From contig DYJG01000129.1 of assembly GCA_020723225.1 (NCBI GenBank), positions 1-7,060 of the forward strand: a DNA stretch of 7,060 nucleotides, given 5' to 3'. The translations under genes and the position numbers were made by a program. Below the pieces are notes generated by a model. That model saw only the letters and a program-made list of their open reading frames with translations. It was not told where the DNA came from and did no database searches. This DNA comes from Desulfobacca acetoxidans (GTDB lineage: Bacteria; Desulfobacterota; Desulfobaccia; Desulfobaccales; 0-14-0-80-60-11). This document shows, piece by piece, positions 5,574-7,060 of this stretch. The first letter of the stretch is position 1; each line of letters begins with the position of its first letter.

Positions 5574-5609
5574 AAAAAGTTAAGGCCGGTTAACATTAAC
5601 CGGCCCTAA
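5574..5609 (-). terminator. Strong rho-independent terminator after the PQQ-like propeller gene
   Basis: ggccggttaa (5584-5593) and ttaaccggcc (5596-5605) are perfect reverse complements. In minus-strand RNA the stem extends outward by a G-U and three A-U pairs (5606-5609 with 5580-5583). The stem is followed by C and then UUUUU (complement of 5574-5578). aaaaagttaa flanks both sides (5574-5583 and 5608-5617), so the structure could stop transcription in either direction. It separates the propeller gene from the lipoprotein operon. An extra ggccggtta copy lies at 5564-5572. Confidence 0.75.
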
Positions 5610-5652
5610 AAAGTTAACGGGAGAATTTTTTGATTTCTTTCCGGACCGGCAG

Positions 5653-6837
5653 CTATTCCCCAAACAAAATAGACAACAATCCGGAAAGAGGAGTGGGGAT
5701 TCTGCCGGTATGCCTGGAGTTCCGGCGGAACATGGGCCAGCTCGTCCTGGCCGGGCCGCCGCAGTCGGTGTAGATGGCGTAGAGAGTACCGCCGCCGGAT
5801 CCTACATAAACCACGCCGTCCGGGCCGATGACGGGAGCAGTACGAATAATATCATCGGTATCGTACGCCCATCTGACGGTTCCATTGGGATTGATTGCAT
5901 GCAGTTTTTTGTCATCCGAACCCACATAGATAACTCCGCTGGCGCCCACGGCCGGGGAGGAATAGATATTGCCGCCGGTGAGATACGACCACTTGCTGGT
6001 GCCGTTGGGATTCACGGCATAGAGGCGGTTGTCCGTATACGAGCCCACGTAGATAGTGCCGTCCGGACCGATGGCCGGGGACGATGAAAGGAATGAGCCC
6101 CAACCCAAGGAGAATTGCCATTTTTCAGTCCCATCCCGCTTGACCGCGTATAGCTTGCCGTCATAGGAACCCACATAGACGGTGCCGTCCCGGGCCAACG
6201 CCGGAGAGTTGAAGACCCAAAATCCTGTGGGATATTTCCACTTGATGGTGCTGTCAGGATTGACGGCATAGAGATTAACATCGAGTGACCCCACATAAAT
6301 GGTGCCGTCCGGGCCGATGGATGGTGAGGAACTGGTGCTGCCAATATTGATAGACCACTTAAGGACGCCGTTCTTAACGGCATAGAGGTTTCCGTTTTCG
6401 GCAGCGAAATAAACGGTGCCATCCCGGCCCAGGGCCGGGGAGGAATCGGTCAGGCTGCCGGTGGCGTAAGTCCATTTCGTGGAGCCGTCTGCAGGATTGA
6501 TAGCATACAGAGTCCCATTGTCGTAGGCGGCGAGGTAAACGGTGCCGTCCGGGCCAATGCTCGTGGCACTATAGCGAATGGGGGAGCCGATGGTAACCGC
6601 CCCTTTCAAGGTGCCATCTGCCTTGAGGGCCACCGCGGCGCTGTTGACCTCGTCAAAAGTGCCAAAATATACGCTTCCGTCCGGCCCCAGGGCCGGGGAG
6701 GAGTAAATCTGGGGGCCGCTGCCAGTGTCGTACTGCCACTTCAGGGTGCCGTCCGCTCCCGCCGCAGCGGCAGGGGGGTTCAGCAGCATTGCCCCCGCCC
6801 ACAGGCCCAGGAAAAGCACGATCAGGAGTTTTTTCAT
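5653..6837 (-). CDS. Secreted eight-repeat PQQ-like beta-propeller protein
   Basis: This 394-residue protein has a Sec signal peptide (MKKLLIVLFLGLWAGAMLL, likely cleaved after the AAAA at 23-26). Eight repeats of about 40 residues follow, each with the pattern SPAxGPDGTxYVGS...LYAxNPxGTxKWxYxTG. The GPDG-type turns start near residues 51, 95, 137, 175, 215, 257, 298 and 338. This is the PQQ-like/outer membrane assembly BamB-type blade motif, and eight copies fit one eight-bladed propeller. Repeat 2 lacks the usual Trp (LKGAV). The catalytic residues of quinoprotein dehydrogenases are not visible, so a binding or structural role is more likely than PQQ enzymology. SWPMF-(x)5-HTGR (366-379), usually found next to a blade as a closing segment, sits at the C-terminus. 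The ATG has GAGGAGGG 8 bases upstream. The gene is monocistronic, between its promoter and terminator. Confidence 0.93.
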   Translation of the reverse strand: MKKLLIVLFLGLWAGAMLLNPPAAAAGADGTLKWQYDTGSGPQIYSSPALGPDGSVYFGTFDEVNSAAVALKADGTLKGAVTIGSPIRYSATSIGPDGTVYLAAYDNGTLYAINPADGSTKWTYATGSLTDSSPALGRDGTVYFAAENGNLYAVKNGVLKWSINIGSTSSSPSIGPDGTIYVGSLDVNLYAVNPDSTIKWKYPTGFWVFNSPALARDGTVYVGSYDGKLYAVKRDGTEKWQFSLGWGSFLSSSPAIGPDGTIYVGSYTDNRLYAVNPNGTSKWSYLTGGNIYSSPAVGASGVIYVGSDDKKLHAINPNGTVRWAYDTDDIIRTAPVIGPDGVVYVGSGGGTLYAIYTDCGGPARTSWPMFRRNSRHTGRIPTPLSGLLSILFGE

Positions 6838-6870
6838 TTCCTTACCCTCCTCAGACTTTTCCCCCAGGAC

Positions 6871-6884
6871 TATTAAAATTAATA
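6871..6884. promoter_or_regulatory. AT-rich palindrome in the propeller gene leader
   Basis: tattaa (6871-6876) and ttaata (6879-6884) are reverse complements around two A bases. Same-orientation copies of a ccccca motif flank it (6860-6866 region and 6887-6892). It lies between the predicted transcription start near 6891 and the RBS, so it could be a regulator site or a weak leader hairpin. The AT-rich sequence makes chance possible. Confidence 0.25.
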
Positions 6885-6897
6885 TTCCCCCAAGTGC

Positions 6898-6927
6898 ATA
6901 CTACTTCTGATTAGATACACATGTCAA
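6898..6927 (-). promoter_or_regulatory. Sigma70-type promoter for the propeller gene
   Basis: On the minus strand a perfect TTGACA (complement of 6922-6927) is followed after 18 bases by TAGTAT (complement of 6898-6903), four of six matches to TATAAT. The start of transcription would be near 6891, giving a leader of about 54 bases before the ATG of the propeller gene. The orientation and position fit that gene and no other. Confidence 0.6.
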
Positions 6928-6999
6928 TTTCTATTAAAAATTGAGCTGGACTTGACTTCCGCCCACCATGGCCGCAACATCGTCAATCAAGCAAAAGAC

Positions 7000-7036
7000 A
7001 AAAACAAAGGGAAGACGAATTGCTTCGCCTTCCCTT
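7000..7036 (-). terminator. Rho-independent terminator of a gene beyond the right edge
   Basis: aagggaag (7007-7014) pairs with cttccctt (7029-7036). After one mismatch, cgaa (7016-7019) pairs with ttcg (7024-7027) around a four-base loop. On the minus strand the stem is followed by TGTTTTTG (complement of 7000-7006), whereas the plus strand has no T-run after it. It therefore ends a minus-strand transcript from outside the window. A TAG at 7037-7039 could be that gene's stop codon, but the reading frame cannot be confirmed from 21 bases. Confidence 0.75.
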
Positions 7037-7060
7037 CTAAAAGCAGGGGGGAATCCCGCC

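Noticed and set aside
5653..6837. Quinoprotein alcohol or glucose dehydrogenase
   Set aside because: The blades match the generic PQQ-like repeat only; no PQQ- or metal-binding active-site motif of the dehydrogenases is visible and the protein is shorter.
6940..7060. Open frame on the minus strand running in from the right edge to a TAA near 6940
   Set aside because: It reads straight through a well-formed terminator hairpin and its sequence shows no domain; the terminator is better supported.

Overview
The window looks like chromosomal DNA of a Gram-negative, moderately GC-rich bacterium. Lipobox signal peptides with no Asp after the Cys, glycine-zipper envelope lipoproteins and a secreted PQQ-like propeller all point to a cell with an outer membrane. 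The mix of genes is reminiscent of Desulfobacterota (former Deltaproteobacteria), but no marker here proves that and I hold it loosely. I see no rRNA, tRNA, transposase, integrase, phage gene or CRISPR array.

Every convincing gene is on the minus strand, so transcription runs from right to left. In that order: (a) 7007-7036 is a terminator for a gene beyond the right edge. (b) 5653-6837 is a secreted eight-repeat PQQ-like beta-propeller, with its own promoter at 6898-6927 and a strong terminator at 5574-5609. (c) 5126-5515 and 4601-5092 are two tandem, paralogous glycine-zipper lipoproteins in one operon, followed by a 3' region with hairpins and a terminator at 4421-4452. (d) 3299-4297 is an orphan ParB-like protein. 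Its -10 box lies inside a 10-bp inverted repeat, and its start codon is not ATG. (e) 2033-2863 is a Gly/Tyr- then Pro/Gln/Asn-rich lipoprotein with a 12-bp tandem repeat, followed by a terminator at 1964-2000. (f) 1458-1748 (small coiled-coil protein), 112-1431 (large calcineurin-like metallophosphoesterase) and the first 20 codons of a YyaL/DUF255-type protein (1-60) are closely spaced and probably form an operon. A dispersed-type inverted repeat lies upstream of that operon.

Units (b), (c) and (e) encode exported envelope proteins: three Tyr-rich low-complexity lipoproteins and one periplasmic or secreted propeller. Each has its own terminator, so they look like neighbouring envelope units rather than one pathway. 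No defence, secretion or biosynthetic system could be demonstrated. The parts that most repay a second look are the ParB-like orphan with its operator-like promoter, the lipoprotein trio, and the repeat upstream of the coiled-coil gene.
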